A DNA stretch of 11,480 nucleotides from JBFILW01 sp041612005 (GCA_041612005.1 JBFILW010000078.1:1-11480), one strand, 5' to 3'. Positions 1-7,710 are shown, counted from the stretch's first letter. The notes: generated from the letters alone by a model not told the origin. Program-made: numbers and translations.

Positions 1-222
1 ACGGGAACTACACAGAAGCTAGGCTTCTTCAACGCGACGCCGGTCGTTCAGCGCACAGACTTCGGCGCGCTGACCGATAGTTCCGGAGGGACCGCAGACG
101 GGACCGTGGCAGCCGTAGTGGGGTCTGGAGCTGACGGCACCATTAACGACAACTTCGCGGAGTGCGCGACGAACATCAACGCGATCAGAACCGTACTTCG
201 TGATCTGGGTTTGATGGCATGA
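1..222 (+). CDS. Head-fibre-like phage structural protein, C-terminal end (partial)
   Basis: The frame is open from base 1 and ends with TGA at 220-222, leaving 73 residues of C-terminus. The visible protein begins TGTTQKLGFFNATPVVQ. This 'KLGFF-x-x-x-PVVQ' segment is one I recognise from the C-terminal parts of phage head-fibre or capsid-decoration proteins, where it usually follows a glycine/threonine-rich shaft. A short Ser/Gly/Thr-rich stretch follows (residues about 26-45), then a helical tail with NINAIRTVLRDLGLMA, also typical of such ends. The stop overlaps the next start (ATGA), so the genes are probably translationally coupled. Family assignment rests on motif memory only; a tail-fibre or other appendage protein is the main alternative. 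Confidence 0.65.
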   Translation, partial: TGTTQKLGFFNATPVVQRTDFGALTDSSGGTADGTVAAVVGSGADGTINDNFAECATNINAIRTVLRDLGLMA

Positions 223-1061
223 AGTGGGAGCACTGCCCGAAGGTCTTGCTGGACGAGACGTCCTGGGTCAAGACGAAGCAAGAGCCGAATCGCTTCGGCG
301 TTCGAGAGAAGATGCTTGGCTCTGGGGATTCCATCTGGCAATCGGAGTCCAGCGCGGATCTCGCGGAGTACGCGAAAATGGCCCTGGCCCTCCGGTCGAA
401 GGACCGGAGCCTCAGTGTGTGCATGATCGGCCTGGGCCTCGGATGGCTCCCTCGACTGTGCGCGGGCCACTTCGAGCGGCCCTGGACCGCGGTCGAGATC
501 TCTGCCGGGATCGCGGACTACTTCCGGCAGTGTCACCCGGGCTTCCCGATCGACATCAAGATAGGAGATTGGAGGACTGCGCTCGCCGGGAAGTTCGATA
601 TCCTGATCTATGAGGCCGACGAGGAACTGACCCATTCGGATCGATGCCGGCTATCGGAGCACGCGGAGACGGTCTACATCTACGAAGTCGGGGCGTCACA
701 GTACGTCCTACAGAAAGGGTTCCAGATGCAGGAGTACCACCTCGGGATCAACGACTCGATCATCATCTTGCTCAAGGACGGGCAGACACGGGTCACGCTG
801 GCCGGCAACGGCCTCGGTTCGATCCTTAGCAACACGCTACAGATCTCGATGTCGCTAGGGACGGGCCACCCGGACGGCCCCCTGCCCGATCCGGACCCCC
901 AAAACCACGAGGTCAAGCTGGCCACCGCGCAGGATGGGGTGGAGGTATTTGTCGAGGGCACGGCCTACGTCGAACATGTTACGATCCGGGGTGATGGCGA
1001 CATGACCTTTCACCGTTCCGGAGGCAGGGAGCCCATGATCGTGTCCCTGAACATTCCATGA
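219..1061 (+). CDS. SAM-dependent methyltransferase-like protein with extra C-terminal domain
   Basis: A 280-aa protein whose ATG overlaps the preceding stop (ATGA). Residues about 66-135 look like a class I Rossmann methyltransferase: a hydrophobic strand and glycine-rich loop (VCMIGLGLGWLP), an acidic residue ending strand 2 (WTAVEIS), a third strand with acidic/polar turn (IDIKIGDWRTAL) and strand 4 (FDILIYEADEEL). The layout resembles spermidine-synthase-fold enzymes, but no catalytic motif identifies a substrate. After about residue 205 comes a Gly/Pro/Asp-rich linker (PDGPLPDPDP), then about 50 residues of predicted beta strand that are not part of a minimal methyltransferase. Its place between a head-fibre-like gene and internal-virion genes suggests co-expression with structural genes. 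Substrate and activity are unknown. Confidence 0.6.
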   Translation: MKWEHCPKVLLDETSWVKTKQEPNRFGVREKMLGSGDSIWQSESSADLAEYAKMALALRSKDRSLSVCMIGLGLGWLPRLCAGHFERPWTAVEISAGIADYFRQCHPGFPIDIKIGDWRTALAGKFDILIYEADEELTHSDRCRLSEHAETVYIYEVGASQYVLQKGFQMQEYHLGINDSIIILLKDGQTRVTLAGNGLGSILSNTLQISMSLGTGHPDGPLPDPDPQNHEVKLATAQDGVEVFVEGTAYVEHVTIRGDGDMTFHRSGGREPMIVSLNIP

Positions 1062-1279
1062 CGGAGCAGAACGGACTCCCCGAGGGGCGGTCACGTCTGG
1101 GCATGGTGACCGTCAAGGTCCGGCTGGATTACATCGACGAGAAGGGCCGAGTCAACCGGGAGGTTTGGACGAGTGAGATCCCGGTCTGGCCGGCTGAGTT
1201 GACCGCGGAACTGCTGGCGTTGCTCAAGGCACGCGGCGTTCCGGCCGAGGCGATTGCCGAGGCTGGACTGGAGGGCTGA
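1058..1279 (+). CDS. Small phage protein of unknown function
   Basis: A 73-aa protein; its ATG overlaps the preceding TGA by four bases (ATGA at 1058-1061). I do not recognise a family. The central part (VTVKVRLDYIDEKGRVNREV, residues about 17-36) looks like two or three beta strands with a turn, and the C-terminal half is an amphipathic, alanine/leucine-rich helix pair (AELTAELLALLKARGVPAEA). An internal ATG at residue 16 (MVTVKV) is a possible alternative start. Coupling to both neighbours argues that it is a real gene in the late structural operon, perhaps an accessory or chaperone-like factor, but nothing shows the function. Confidence 0.6.
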   Translation: MTEQNGLPEGRSRLGMVTVKVRLDYIDEKGRVNREVWTSEIPVWPAELTAELLALLKARGVPAEAIAEAGLEG

Positions 1280-1280
1280 G

Positions 1281-2084
1281 ATGGCAAACGGTGCGCAGCC
1301 GACAGGGATTCTCGGTTTACTCGGGTCGCTCGGGCAGCTCGGGCAGATCGCCGGGTTTGGCCAGCAGGCCGCAGAGGCGGGCAGGGGTCAGAAGGCCGGC
1401 CAGGTCAGCCGGGAGATCGTCCGTACTGCGCTATCGGGACTCGACCCGTTCGTGGCCTCGGGAATCCCGCTGGCTCTCGGCTCGCTGTTCCAGATCGTGG
1501 GGCAGCAGGGTCGGACCTCCCCTCTGCTGCTGAACCAGGAGCTTGCGGACATCGCTTCCCGAACTCAGGGAGCGCAGCAGGCTTTCGGTGGGCAGCTCGC
1601 CGGGGCGGGCCTCGGTCGCTCGGGTGTGGGCCAGGCGATTCAGGCGGCGATCGGGCAGGCGGGGCAGGAGCAGATCGGGAGAAGGCAGGCGCAGGAGTCT
1701 GCATTGGCCGAAGAGCGTCGGCGGGCCGATATCCAGAACCTCTTGAACGCTCTTCTCGGACCGGCCCTCGGGCTCCAGGAGCAGCAGTTCCAGCGCGTGC
1801 AGCAGGGTCGCTCCGAGCGCGCCGCCTTGACCGGACAGGTCGTCGGCGGACTCGCGGGAGGCGCTGGTGCCCTCGCTCTGGGGTGCTGGCTCGCTCGTGC
1901 GGTCTGGGGCGATGGAAGCCTGAAGTGGGTGATCTTCCGGCTACGGCTGGAGGAGATGCCCAAGCTCCGAGCGGCCTACATGAAGCTGGCCCCGGTGATC
2001 GCACCCACGGTTCGCCGGTCGGCGTTGCTGCGGGCGTACTTCAACGGGTTGATGCGGCCCGCGGTGGAGGTGGTCCATGGCTAA
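1281..2084 (+). CDS. Putative internal virion / DNA-ejection protein (small member)
   Basis: A 267-aa protein. I chose the ATG at 1281 because GGAGG lies just upstream (1270-1274) and the protein then starts MANG, like the next gene. Residues 1-65 are Gly/Leu/Gln-rich (GILGLLGSLGQLGQIAGFG). Residues about 80-185 are Ala/Gln/Arg-rich and mostly helical, ending in a charged coiled-coil-like stretch (QESALAEERRRADIQNLL). A Gly/Ala segment (GQVVGGLAGGAGALALG) follows, and then a conserved-looking tail starting CWLARAVWGDG, a type I recognise from the C-termini of phage internal or tail-associated proteins. It is the first of three consecutive genes (267, 344 and 1129 aa) whose order and size rise recall the T7 ejection set (gp14, gp15, gp16). 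That is analogy, not shown homology. Confidence 0.55.
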   Translation: MANGAQPTGILGLLGSLGQLGQIAGFGQQAAEAGRGQKAGQVSREIVRTALSGLDPFVASGIPLALGSLFQIVGQQGRTSPLLLNQELADIASRTQGAQQAFGGQLAGAGLGRSGVGQAIQAAIGQAGQEQIGRRQAQESALAEERRRADIQNLLNALLGPALGLQEQQFQRVQQGRSERAALTGQVVGGLAGGAGALALGCWLARAVWGDGSLKWVIFRLRLEEMPKLRAAYMKLAPVIAPTVRRSALLRAYFNGLMRPAVEVVHG

Positions 2085-3111
2085 CGGGATCCTCGGTGGC
2101 CTCGGGGCTGCGTCGCAGCCCGCGATCTTGCAGCAGATCCTTCAGCAGGGACCCACGGCCGAGCCCGCTGCGGTCGAGCCTCGCCGGCTCGGACTACGCG
2201 AGCGCGGAGCGCTGGCCCTGGCCTCGATCGCCTCGGCCTTCGGCAATCCGTTCGGCCAGACCCTCGCGGGTCAGATCTTGGACCGTCCACGGGAGGAGGC
2301 GTCCCGGGAGACCGAGACCCGGCAGCGTAGATTCGAACGCGCGGAGAGGCGACGCGAGATCACCGAGCAGCGCGCCTTCGAGTCCAAGATCCGTCAAGAC
2401 GAGATCCAGGAGGAGATCCGCCGCGAACAACGCGAGGCCGCTCGAAGACAGGACGAGATCGCGCAACAGCAGGCGTTCGAGCGGGAACTAGGTGAGACCG
2501 AGTTCGGCCGGCAGCTCTCCTCCGATGCCGCGAAGTTCGGGGCCAATATCGGCAGATCGGCCGATGAGACTCTGAGGAACATCGCCGCGGCCCGACGCCA
2601 GCAGATGGCACAGGAGCTTGGCGACAAGCGTGCCCAGCAGCAGGAAGATCGAGAACTGGATGCGTCGGGCACCGCGTTCGATGTCGTCAACGCGGCGATC
2701 TTCGGTGACGCGAACCTCCCCGAGATCGCTCCGCTCCAGGCACTCATCGAGGCCGGGGAGGGCCGCGATCGTATCCTGCGCCGGTTCGAGTTGCAGCTCA
2801 AGCGCATCCCGAACCTCTCACCCGTGGATCGACTACGAGCACTCCAGGAGTTCACGAAGGAACTCGATGACCGAGTCCCCGAGGGGACTGCGGCTGGACC
2901 GGCCCAGTCTGGGGCCGTGCTCCCGGGTGGATTCACACCGGCAGCCGAGCGCTTCGGATCGTTCCAGCGCCTAGCCCCGGGCCTCGGAGCGGCTGCCGCG
3001 GTCGCACCCGGAGTCTTGAGCGAAGTCCTCCCGACCCTGGGTGCCGGTCGGAGGGGAGGCGAGGGACTTCCCGACTTCCTTCGTGGCTTGCTGACGGGCG
3101 GCGGACAGTGA
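2077..3111 (+). CDS. Putative internal virion protein with long charged coiled coil
   Basis: A 344-aa protein whose ATG (2077) overlaps the preceding gene's end by 8 nt. It starts MANGILGG, echoing the N-terminus of the gene before it. Residues about 65-150 are a very long Arg/Glu/Gln-rich segment (for example RRFERAERRREITEQRAFES) with heptad-like spacing, so a long coiled coil or rod is likely. Residues about 185-265 form a more compact helical domain (DVVNAAIFGDANLPEIAPLQ). The C-terminus is Gly/Pro/Leu-rich and ends LPDFLRGLLTGGGQ. No enzymatic motif is visible. By position it would be the middle member of the ejection trio; a scaffold or tail-associated rod protein is also possible. Confidence 0.55.
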   Translation: MANGILGGLGAASQPAILQQILQQGPTAEPAAVEPRRLGLRERGALALASIASAFGNPFGQTLAGQILDRPREEASRETETRQRRFERAERRREITEQRAFESKIRQDEIQEEIRREQREAARRQDEIAQQQAFERELGETEFGRQLSSDAAKFGANIGRSADETLRNIAAARRQQMAQELGDKRAQQQEDRELDASGTAFDVVNAAIFGDANLPEIAPLQALIEAGEGRDRILRRFELQLKRIPNLSPVDRLRALQEFTKELDDRVPEGTAAGPAQSGAVLPGGFTPAAERFGSFQRLAPGLGAAAAVAPGVLSEVLPTLGAGRRGGEGLPDFLRGLLTGGGQ

Positions 3112-3112
3112 C

Positions 3113-6100
3113 GTGGCAAGCCTTTCCGAGCGCAGCCTGTCCTCACGCCTGGCGTCGAGGCGCAAGGCCAAGCCCAAGACCCCGAAGACGCTGGAGCAGC
3201 TTCAGGACGAGGTCGCAGGCTTAGAGGCTGAGGCCCGGGAGGTCGATGCCCCCCGAGTCCCCCAGGACAGCCCCGGATTATTCCGACGGGTTGTCGATCT
3301 GATATCCAGGCCGAATTTCGCGGTGGCCGGCGCGGTCGAGGAGTTCCTGACCACCGGCCGCGCGGACCTCGCCGCGGAACGTGCCGGCCGGGAGATGTTC
3401 TCCGGCATCGGCGGCCTCGAAGGCGAAAAGCGGGCCTTCGGGGAGGTGCTGGAGAACCTGGGCGTGGGCGAGCTGGGTAAGCTCTCCGACGCCGCTCCGT
3501 TCCTGTTCAGTGAGACCGGAGAGGGCCTGGCGCTACAGAGGGGCGGGGCGCTGGACCCGACTGGGCGTGGAGCGCTGGGGCTTGTCCTCGATGTGGCCGC
3601 CGACCCCTTGACCTATGTCACGTTCGGAACGACCCCAGCGCTCCGCGCAGCTACCACCGCTGGCCGCACCCTGGCCTTCACCCGCAAGGGCAAGGCATTC
3701 TTCCGCCGGGAACTGGCCGAAAGGCTTCCCGAGGCCGGTGGCCGGGTGGCCCTGGAGACCGCGCCCGAGGGCACCAGGAAGGCCGCGGCGGCCCTGGCCC
3801 GGGACCGGGCGGCCCAGACCACCCGGGAGCGCCTGGAGGCCCGTTTCGCGGCTCTGGCCGGCGAGAGAGAACTGGCCACGGCCAACGTCCTGATCCGCTC
3901 CAGGGCAGCCCAGGCCGCCGAGCGCCTGATGCGCCGCGAGGCCGTCCAGCAGGCCGTCACCCGCCAGGCCGACGAACTCCTTTCGGCCGGTATCCAGAAG
4001 GGTGACCCCCTCTTCCGGGGCCTGGAACTGGCCGTCCGCAAGCAGGCCGCGGACGCCATCGAGGAGGCCGCGAAGCTCAACCCGAGGCTGCTCGACCCCG
4101 GGGGGATCAAGATCGCCGGGTTCTTCGTCCCGGGCACGAGCCTCCGGGCGATTGCCCAATCGGGTCCGTCCAAGCGGCTCGTCCAGGCGGTCTCCGAAAG
4201 CGCCTTCGGCCCTGCGGCGATGGCCCTCGGCCAACGGGTCAACCGGGGTCTGGACAGCATGGGACGAATCTTCAGCCGGGACTGGATCACCCGCAACGTC
4301 CGAGGCTACAACCTGCTCAAAGAAGCCCACATGGAGGGTGCGGTCGGGTTGTACTCGGGGATCATGCGCCGGGTCGAGGACTCCCCGGCGATGCGCTGGG
4401 TCGCCAAGCAGAAGCCTGCGACCTGGAAAGCGATCGTCAAAGCCGCCGAGTCCGGAACGCTCGACACGCTTCGTACCCTGGATCCCCGCGCGATCGAGGC
4501 CGGCCAATTGATGCGGCAGATCTTCGATGACATGGCCATCGCGGAGCAGCGTGTTGGCCTGCTCGAACCCGAGCGGGTCGTCAAGAACTACGTCGCGCAC
4601 TTCTACAACAACACCGCGGACGAATTGCTCGATAACGTCCCACTGTTCAAGAAGAAGACAACGGATCTCGGGACTCTCGGACGCCATAACGAGTACCGCG
4701 TCTTCGACAGCCTCGAAGAGGCCGAGCGCTTGGCTCCGAATCTCCGTCCCGTTTGGAACCCCTTGGAGATCATCGAGCGCCGAGCCCGCGCGCACGCCGA
4801 TGGAGTCGCATTCAGATCTTGGTACGAAACGATCGCAAAAGAGTTCGGAGTACCCGATCTTCCTTACCGACTACGCGACATCCTTCCTGCATTCCGAGAA
4901 GCCGGCGTCGAGACGGCTGCCAAGGCCAAGCAGTTCGCGCAGGTCGAGGCCGCGATCGCCAAGGGCAAGACTCCGCTCGACTTCATTCGGAAGCTCGACC
5001 CGGACATGCAGACCGAGTTCTTGCGCCAGCGCTTGCTGAAGGTCAAGGACCGCAAGGAACTTGCCGCGACTCTCAACAAGTACGCGGAGTTCGCAGATCG
5101 ACTCCCGAGCTGGAGACGACTGGAAACGATCCCCATCGAGACGGGTTTGGGAACTATATCGATCAACAAGCTAGCTGACGTCGAGATTCCGGTGCCGATC
5201 ATCAGGGATCTGCAAGACATGGAAGCCCGAGTCCTCCAGGGCCGGGAGATCCATTCTCTGCTCAACATCTGGGACAAGCTGAACAACACGTTCAAGAGCT
5301 GGGTCACGATCTACTTTCCAGCGTTCAACTTCCGCAACGCTTACTCGAACGTCGCTCAGTCGTTTCTGGACGTGGGCGTCTCGGCCCTGTCCCCCAGGCT
5401 CCATGCCGCGACCGTGCGGATGATGGCCGGTCTCGACGGGACCTTCCGTACCCAGCTCGGGCAGGAGTTCAGCTACCGCGAGCTGCGCGAGGCCGCCGAG
5501 AATCTGGGCGTGTCCGCGAGGTTCCGCGAGTTCAGTCAGCAGACCGGAACCGCGAAAGCCATCGGCGGCCGCTTTGAGAAGATCCCACGCAAGGTCGCGT
5601 TGAACATCGAGAACGAGGCTCGTATCCAGTTGTTCCTGAACCACGTTCGCCGCGGAGACGACTTCAACCTCGCCGCGCAGAAGGTCAAGGAATTCCTGTT
5701 CGACTACGGCAACCTCTCCAGGGTGGAGAAGGAAGTCTTCCGGCGCTTCATTCCCTTCTACACCTGGACCCGCAAGAACATCACGCTGCAAGCCCGAGCG
5801 CTGACGACTCGCCCAGGGAGAGTCGCCGCCGAGATCAAGCCGTTCCGCGGACGAGAGGAGGAGAACGGACAGATGGTCTCCTGGGACGGCGAGGCCCTGA
5901 AGATGCGCCTCGACCGCGACGGGAAGACCGTGCGCATGATCACCGGGGTGGACCTTCCCCTTCGCGGCCTGGACGTGATCTGGCGCGGGTCGTTGTCCGA
6001 AACCATGCGGCAATCGATCGGCATGGTCACGCCTCTCCTGAAAACCCCCGTCGAGGTTGCCGCCGGCAAGAACCTGTTCCTCAACCGCAACCTCGAACGC

Positions 6101-6502
6101 GCGGAGTCTGGAGCAGTTGGGCGGATCGTCGAGAACATGCCGAGGCCGATCCGCAGGTGGATGGGCTGGTCCAAGCGAGTCGATCCCGCGGGCCGTACCC
6201 GGTACTCGTTCGACGGAGAGCGCTTCTACTTGCTCACCAATCTCTTCTTCGTCAGCCGCGTCGTCTCGACTTCCGACCGGGCATTCCGGGAGTACGCGAA
6301 CGATCCGTCCTACGCGAACATCATGCTCGACGTGGCCACGGGATTGAGAAACAAGGAGATCAACCTCGACGAGCAGCAGCGGCGTCGGCTCAACGAGCGG
6401 ATCCGCCAGCTCGAAGACTCTCTAGTGCGCTCCGGTAAGCGCCTGCGCTTCAGTCGGACATTCGTTCCCAAGCAGCCAGAAGGCCAGCAGGTCGGGTTCT
6501 GA
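3113..6502 (+). CDS. Giant LPD38-type phage protein, putative internal virion/ejection protein
   Basis: A 1129-aa protein starting with GTG one base after the previous stop; no nearby ATG offers a better start. The N-terminus is a basic Lys/Arg/Pro segment (SRRKAKPKTPKTL). Residues about 60-330 are Ala/Glu/Arg-rich helices with short hydrophobic patches (GALGLVLDVAADPLTYVTF). The best recognised part is about residues 715-900: FKSWVTIYFPAFNFRNAYSN, then DYGNLSRVEKEVFRRFIPFY continuing into TWTRKNITLQ. I associate these motifs with the 'large polyvalent protein associated domain 38' (LPD38) seen in large phage proteins. No lytic transglycosylase motif was found, although such proteins often carry one. 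Length and position after two helical proteins suit the largest ejection or internal head protein. Codon use matches its neighbours. Confidence 0.7.
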   Translation: MASLSERSLSSRLASRRKAKPKTPKTLEQLQDEVAGLEAEAREVDAPRVPQDSPGLFRRVVDLISRPNFAVAGAVEEFLTTGRADLAAERAGREMFSGIGGLEGEKRAFGEVLENLGVGELGKLSDAAPFLFSETGEGLALQRGGALDPTGRGALGLVLDVAADPLTYVTFGTTPALRAATTAGRTLAFTRKGKAFFRRELAERLPEAGGRVALETAPEGTRKAAAALARDRAAQTTRERLEARFAALAGERELATANVLIRSRAAQAAERLMRREAVQQAVTRQADELLSAGIQKGDPLFRGLELAVRKQAADAIEEAAKLNPRLLDPGGIKIAGFFVPGTSLRAIAQSGPSKRLVQAVSESAFGPAAMALGQRVNRGLDSMGRIFSRDWITRNVRGYNLLKEAHMEGAVGLYSGIMRRVEDSPAMRWVAKQKPATWKAIVKAAESGTLDTLRTLDPRAIEAGQLMRQIFDDMAIAEQRVGLLEPERVVKNYVAHFYNNTADELLDNVPLFKKKTTDLGTLGRHNEYRVFDSLEEAERLAPNLRPVWNPLEIIERRARAHADGVAFRSWYETIAKEFGVPDLPYRLRDILPAFREAGVETAAKAKQFAQVEAAIAKGKTPLDFIRKLDPDMQTEFLRQRLLKVKDRKELAATLNKYAEFADRLPSWRRLETIPIETGLGTISINKLADVEIPVPIIRDLQDMEARVLQGREIHSLLNIWDKLNNTFKSWVTIYFPAFNFRNAYSNVAQSFLDVGVSALSPRLHAATVRMMAGLDGTFRTQLGQEFSYRELREAAENLGVSARFREFSQQTGTAKAIGGRFEKIPRKVALNIENEARIQLFLNHVRRGDDFNLAAQKVKEFLFDYGNLSRVEKEVFRRFIPFYTWTRKNITLQARALTTRPGRVAAEIKPFRGREEENGQMVSWDGEALKMRLDRDGKTVRMITGVDLPLRGLDVIWRGSLSETMRQSIGMVTPLLKTPVEVAAGKNLFLNRNLERAESGAVGRIVENMPRPIRRWMGWSKRVDPAGRTRYSFDGERFYLLTNLFFVSRVVSTSDRAFREYANDPSYANIMLDVATGLRNKEINLDEQQRRRLNERIRQLEDSLVRSGKRLRFSRTFVPKQPEGQQVGF

Positions 6503-6503
6503 G

Positions 6504-6545
6504 CCCCCTTCCGCCATATACTTGTGGCGTCTCGCGAGAAGGGGG
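6504..6545 (+). other. Potential branched RNA structure in the short intergenic gap
   Basis: The gap after the giant gene can fold: CCCCCTT (6504-6510) pairs with AAGGGGG (6539-6545). Inside are a CGCCA/TGGCG hairpin (6512-6516 with 6525-6529) and the perfect palindrome TCTCGCGAGA (6530-6539). The closing 3' arm overlaps the purine-rich ribosome-binding region of the gene at 6551, so folding could hide that site. There is no U-tract, so it does not look like an ordinary intrinsic terminator. Confidence 0.4.
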
Positions 6546-6550
6546 TGAGG

Positions 6551-6895
6551 ATGAAAAAGCAGATGAACGGAACACACTGGTGGTTCCCGCCGCTATTCAG
6601 CTTCATACTCGGGATCGGAGTAACGATCGCCACGGGCCTTTCGACTGGACTGGTCCAATGGTCCGAGATGAAGTCTGCTGCGGCGCAGATCCGCATCCAT
6701 GAACAGAAAGACATGCACCAGGGAACGCACGCTCGGTTCCAGTTGATCGAGGAGCGGATCGCGCGCAACAGGGAAATTCTCGCGGAGAATAGTAAGAAGT
6801 TCGATCTGATCCAGTCGGAGATCGCTGCATTGCGAGCTGACATCTTCCGAGCCATTCCCGGGAAGTTCGACCGGGATGGAGGACGCCGACCATGA
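6551..6895 (+). CDS. Small membrane protein: N-terminal TM plus coiled coil (lysis-region candidate)
   Basis: A 114-aa protein. I chose ATG at 6551 over an in-frame upstream GTG (6524) because a strong purine-rich ribosome-binding stretch (GGGGGTGAGG) directly precedes it. After a short basic start (MKKQMNG) comes one hydrophobic segment, residues about 10-33 (WWFPPLFSFILGIGVTIATG). The rest is charged and helical with coiled-coil spacing (RFQLIEERIARNREILAENS). A membrane-anchored coiled coil next to a holin-like gene is usual in phage lysis modules, where such proteins can be i-spanin-like or XhlA-like; neither is proven, and no clear o-spanin partner is seen. The stop overlaps the next start (ATGA). 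Confidence 0.6.
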   Translation: MKKQMNGTHWWFPPLFSFILGIGVTIATGLSTGLVQWSEMKSAAAQIRIHEQKDMHQGTHARFQLIEERIARNREILAENSKKFDLIQSEIAALRADIFRAIPGKFDRDGGRRP

Positions 6896-7188
6896 ACGAG
6901 TTATTCATCGACTTGGCAACGATCGCGGCGGTGGTTTGGGGAGCTACCGAGGGGATCGGGCGCATGATCAAATGGCCCAAGGATAAGATCGCGCTCGCTC
7001 TCGGCCCCGTGGCCGGAGTGGTCAGCGAGTCCGTGGGCCACCTCGATGCCGGCGAGGGGGCGCTCGGATACGTCGCTGCGGGTTTCTACGGCCTGCTGGT
7101 GACGATGGGTGCCGGGGCGTTGCACGACTATGTCGTGAAGCCTGGGGCCTCGAGCGTCACCACGGCGGTCAAGAAGCTCAGCGGTTGA
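6892..7188 (+). CDS. Putative holin-like membrane protein
   Basis: A 98-aa protein with two or three hydrophobic segments: residues about 4-24 (LFIDLATIAAVVWGATEGIG), about 34-46 (ALALGPVAGVVSE) and about 57-80 (LGYVAAGFYGLLVTMGAGAL). It ends in a short basic tail (VTTAVKKLSG). Size, topology and position suit a phage holin, which would open the inner membrane at the end of infection. No specific holin family motif is recognised and no endolysin gene lies in the window, so the role is inferred from context. Its ATG overlaps the previous stop by four bases, and its own stop overlaps a TTG start of a mini-gene. Confidence 0.55.
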   Translation: MNELFIDLATIAAVVWGATEGIGRMIKWPKDKIALALGPVAGVVSESVGHLDAGEGALGYVAAGFYGLLVTMGAGALHDYVVKPGASSVTTAVKKLSG

Positions 7189-7268
7189 TCGACTTCGCAT
7201 TGCTGGTGATCGTTTCCGCGATCGCCGGCTTGATCGGTTGGCTGTTGGCCAACAGGGAGGATCGATGA
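7185..7268 (+). CDS. 27-aa single-TM mini-protein (TTG start)
   Basis: A short frame that begins with TTG overlapping the holin-like stop (TTGA, 7185-7188) and ends with TGA overlapping the next ATG (ATGA, 7265-7268). Both junctions are exact 4-nt overlaps like others in this operon, the main reason to believe it is translated. The product would start with initiator Met followed by IDFALLVIVSAIAGLIGWLL and end ANREDR: one TM helix and a small charged tail. The ribosome-binding site is weak, so translation would depend on coupling. It could be an accessory lysis peptide or antiholin-like, but this is inference. The alternative is an untranslated 76-nt spacer that is open by chance. Confidence 0.5.
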   Translation: MIDFALLVIVSAIAGLIGWLLANREDR

Positions 7269-7630
7269 GGAAGGGAATCTTGCTGTTTTTTCTGTGCGTG
7301 CTGTGGGCGTCCAGTGCTGGTGCGGTCGAGGTCGAGGGCCGTGCCGGCCTCCAGGACTCGGACGATTGGCTCGATCCTGCGGTCACGCTTGCCTTGGTCG
7401 TCCAGGCGAAGCAGCAGATGGTCCTGTTCGACGTCTCCGCACCCTGGGAGTCCACGTCCCAGACCTGCCGCCACGGTCGATGCAAGCCTGCCGGAGTCGA
7501 TACTCCGACTGCGTGGCGTGTGAACTACAGGTATTGGGCGGGGGCGAAGCTCGGGGTTTGGGGTCAGTTCGAGTCGGATGATCTACGCGGGGAGGTGTAC
7601 GGGGCTGGCATCTCGTGGCGTATCAAGTAG
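7265..7630 (+). CDS. Secreted small protein with signal peptide, beta-rich, unknown function
   Basis: A 121-aa protein. The ATG at 7265 is preceded by AGGGAGG (7254-7260). The N-terminus is a clear signal peptide: basic MRKG, hydrophobic ILLFFLCVLWA, then SSAGA as a likely cleavage site, leaving a mature protein of about 100 aa. The mature part has alternating polar/aromatic patterns (WRVNYRYWAGAKLGVWGQFE) and ends in the aromatic/basic SWRIK, suggesting beta strands and possibly outer-membrane association. One CRHGRC pair could form a disulfide. The facing minus-strand gene product also ends in a similar 'FRIR'. It is the last gene of the plus-strand operon. Function is unknown; a lysis or superinfection-related envelope protein is only a guess. 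Confidence 0.55.
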   Translation: MRKGILLFFLCVLWASSAGAVEVEGRAGLQDSDDWLDPAVTLALVVQAKQQMVLFDVSAPWESTSQTCRHGRCKPAGVDTPTAWRVNYRYWAGAKLGVWGQFESDDLRGEVYGAGISWRIK

Positions 7631-7638
7631 CATGAGAT

Positions 7639-7704
7639 GGGTCCGCCGGGCCACCGACCACCGTTCGCGCACGGCCTGTTGACCCCGGACGCCCCGGCGG
7701 ACCC
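7639..7704. terminator. 12-bp perfect inverted repeat between convergent operons (possible bidirectional terminator)
   Basis: GGGTCCGCCGGG (7639-7650) is the exact reverse complement of CCCGGCGGACCC (7693-7704), with a 42-nt loop. It lies just after the last plus-strand stop and beyond the end of array 1 as read from the minus side, where a bidirectional terminator would be expected. There is no U-tract on either side and the loop is long, so Rho-independent termination is uncertain. A protein site or structured RNA is possible. Its right arm contains GGCGGA, which recurs before array 2. Confidence 0.4.
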
Positions 7705-7710
7705 TGTAAT

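Noticed and set aside
3533..4795. Minus-strand open frame of 420 codons within the giant gene.
   Set aside because: It lies wholly antisense to the LPD38-type gene, and its composition is that of a shadow frame.
7679..7710. Sigma70-like promoter TTGACC ... TGTAAT driving transcription into array 1.
   Set aside because: Spacing is 20 nt, and the second array has the TTGACC but no matching -10 box, so it is not convincing.
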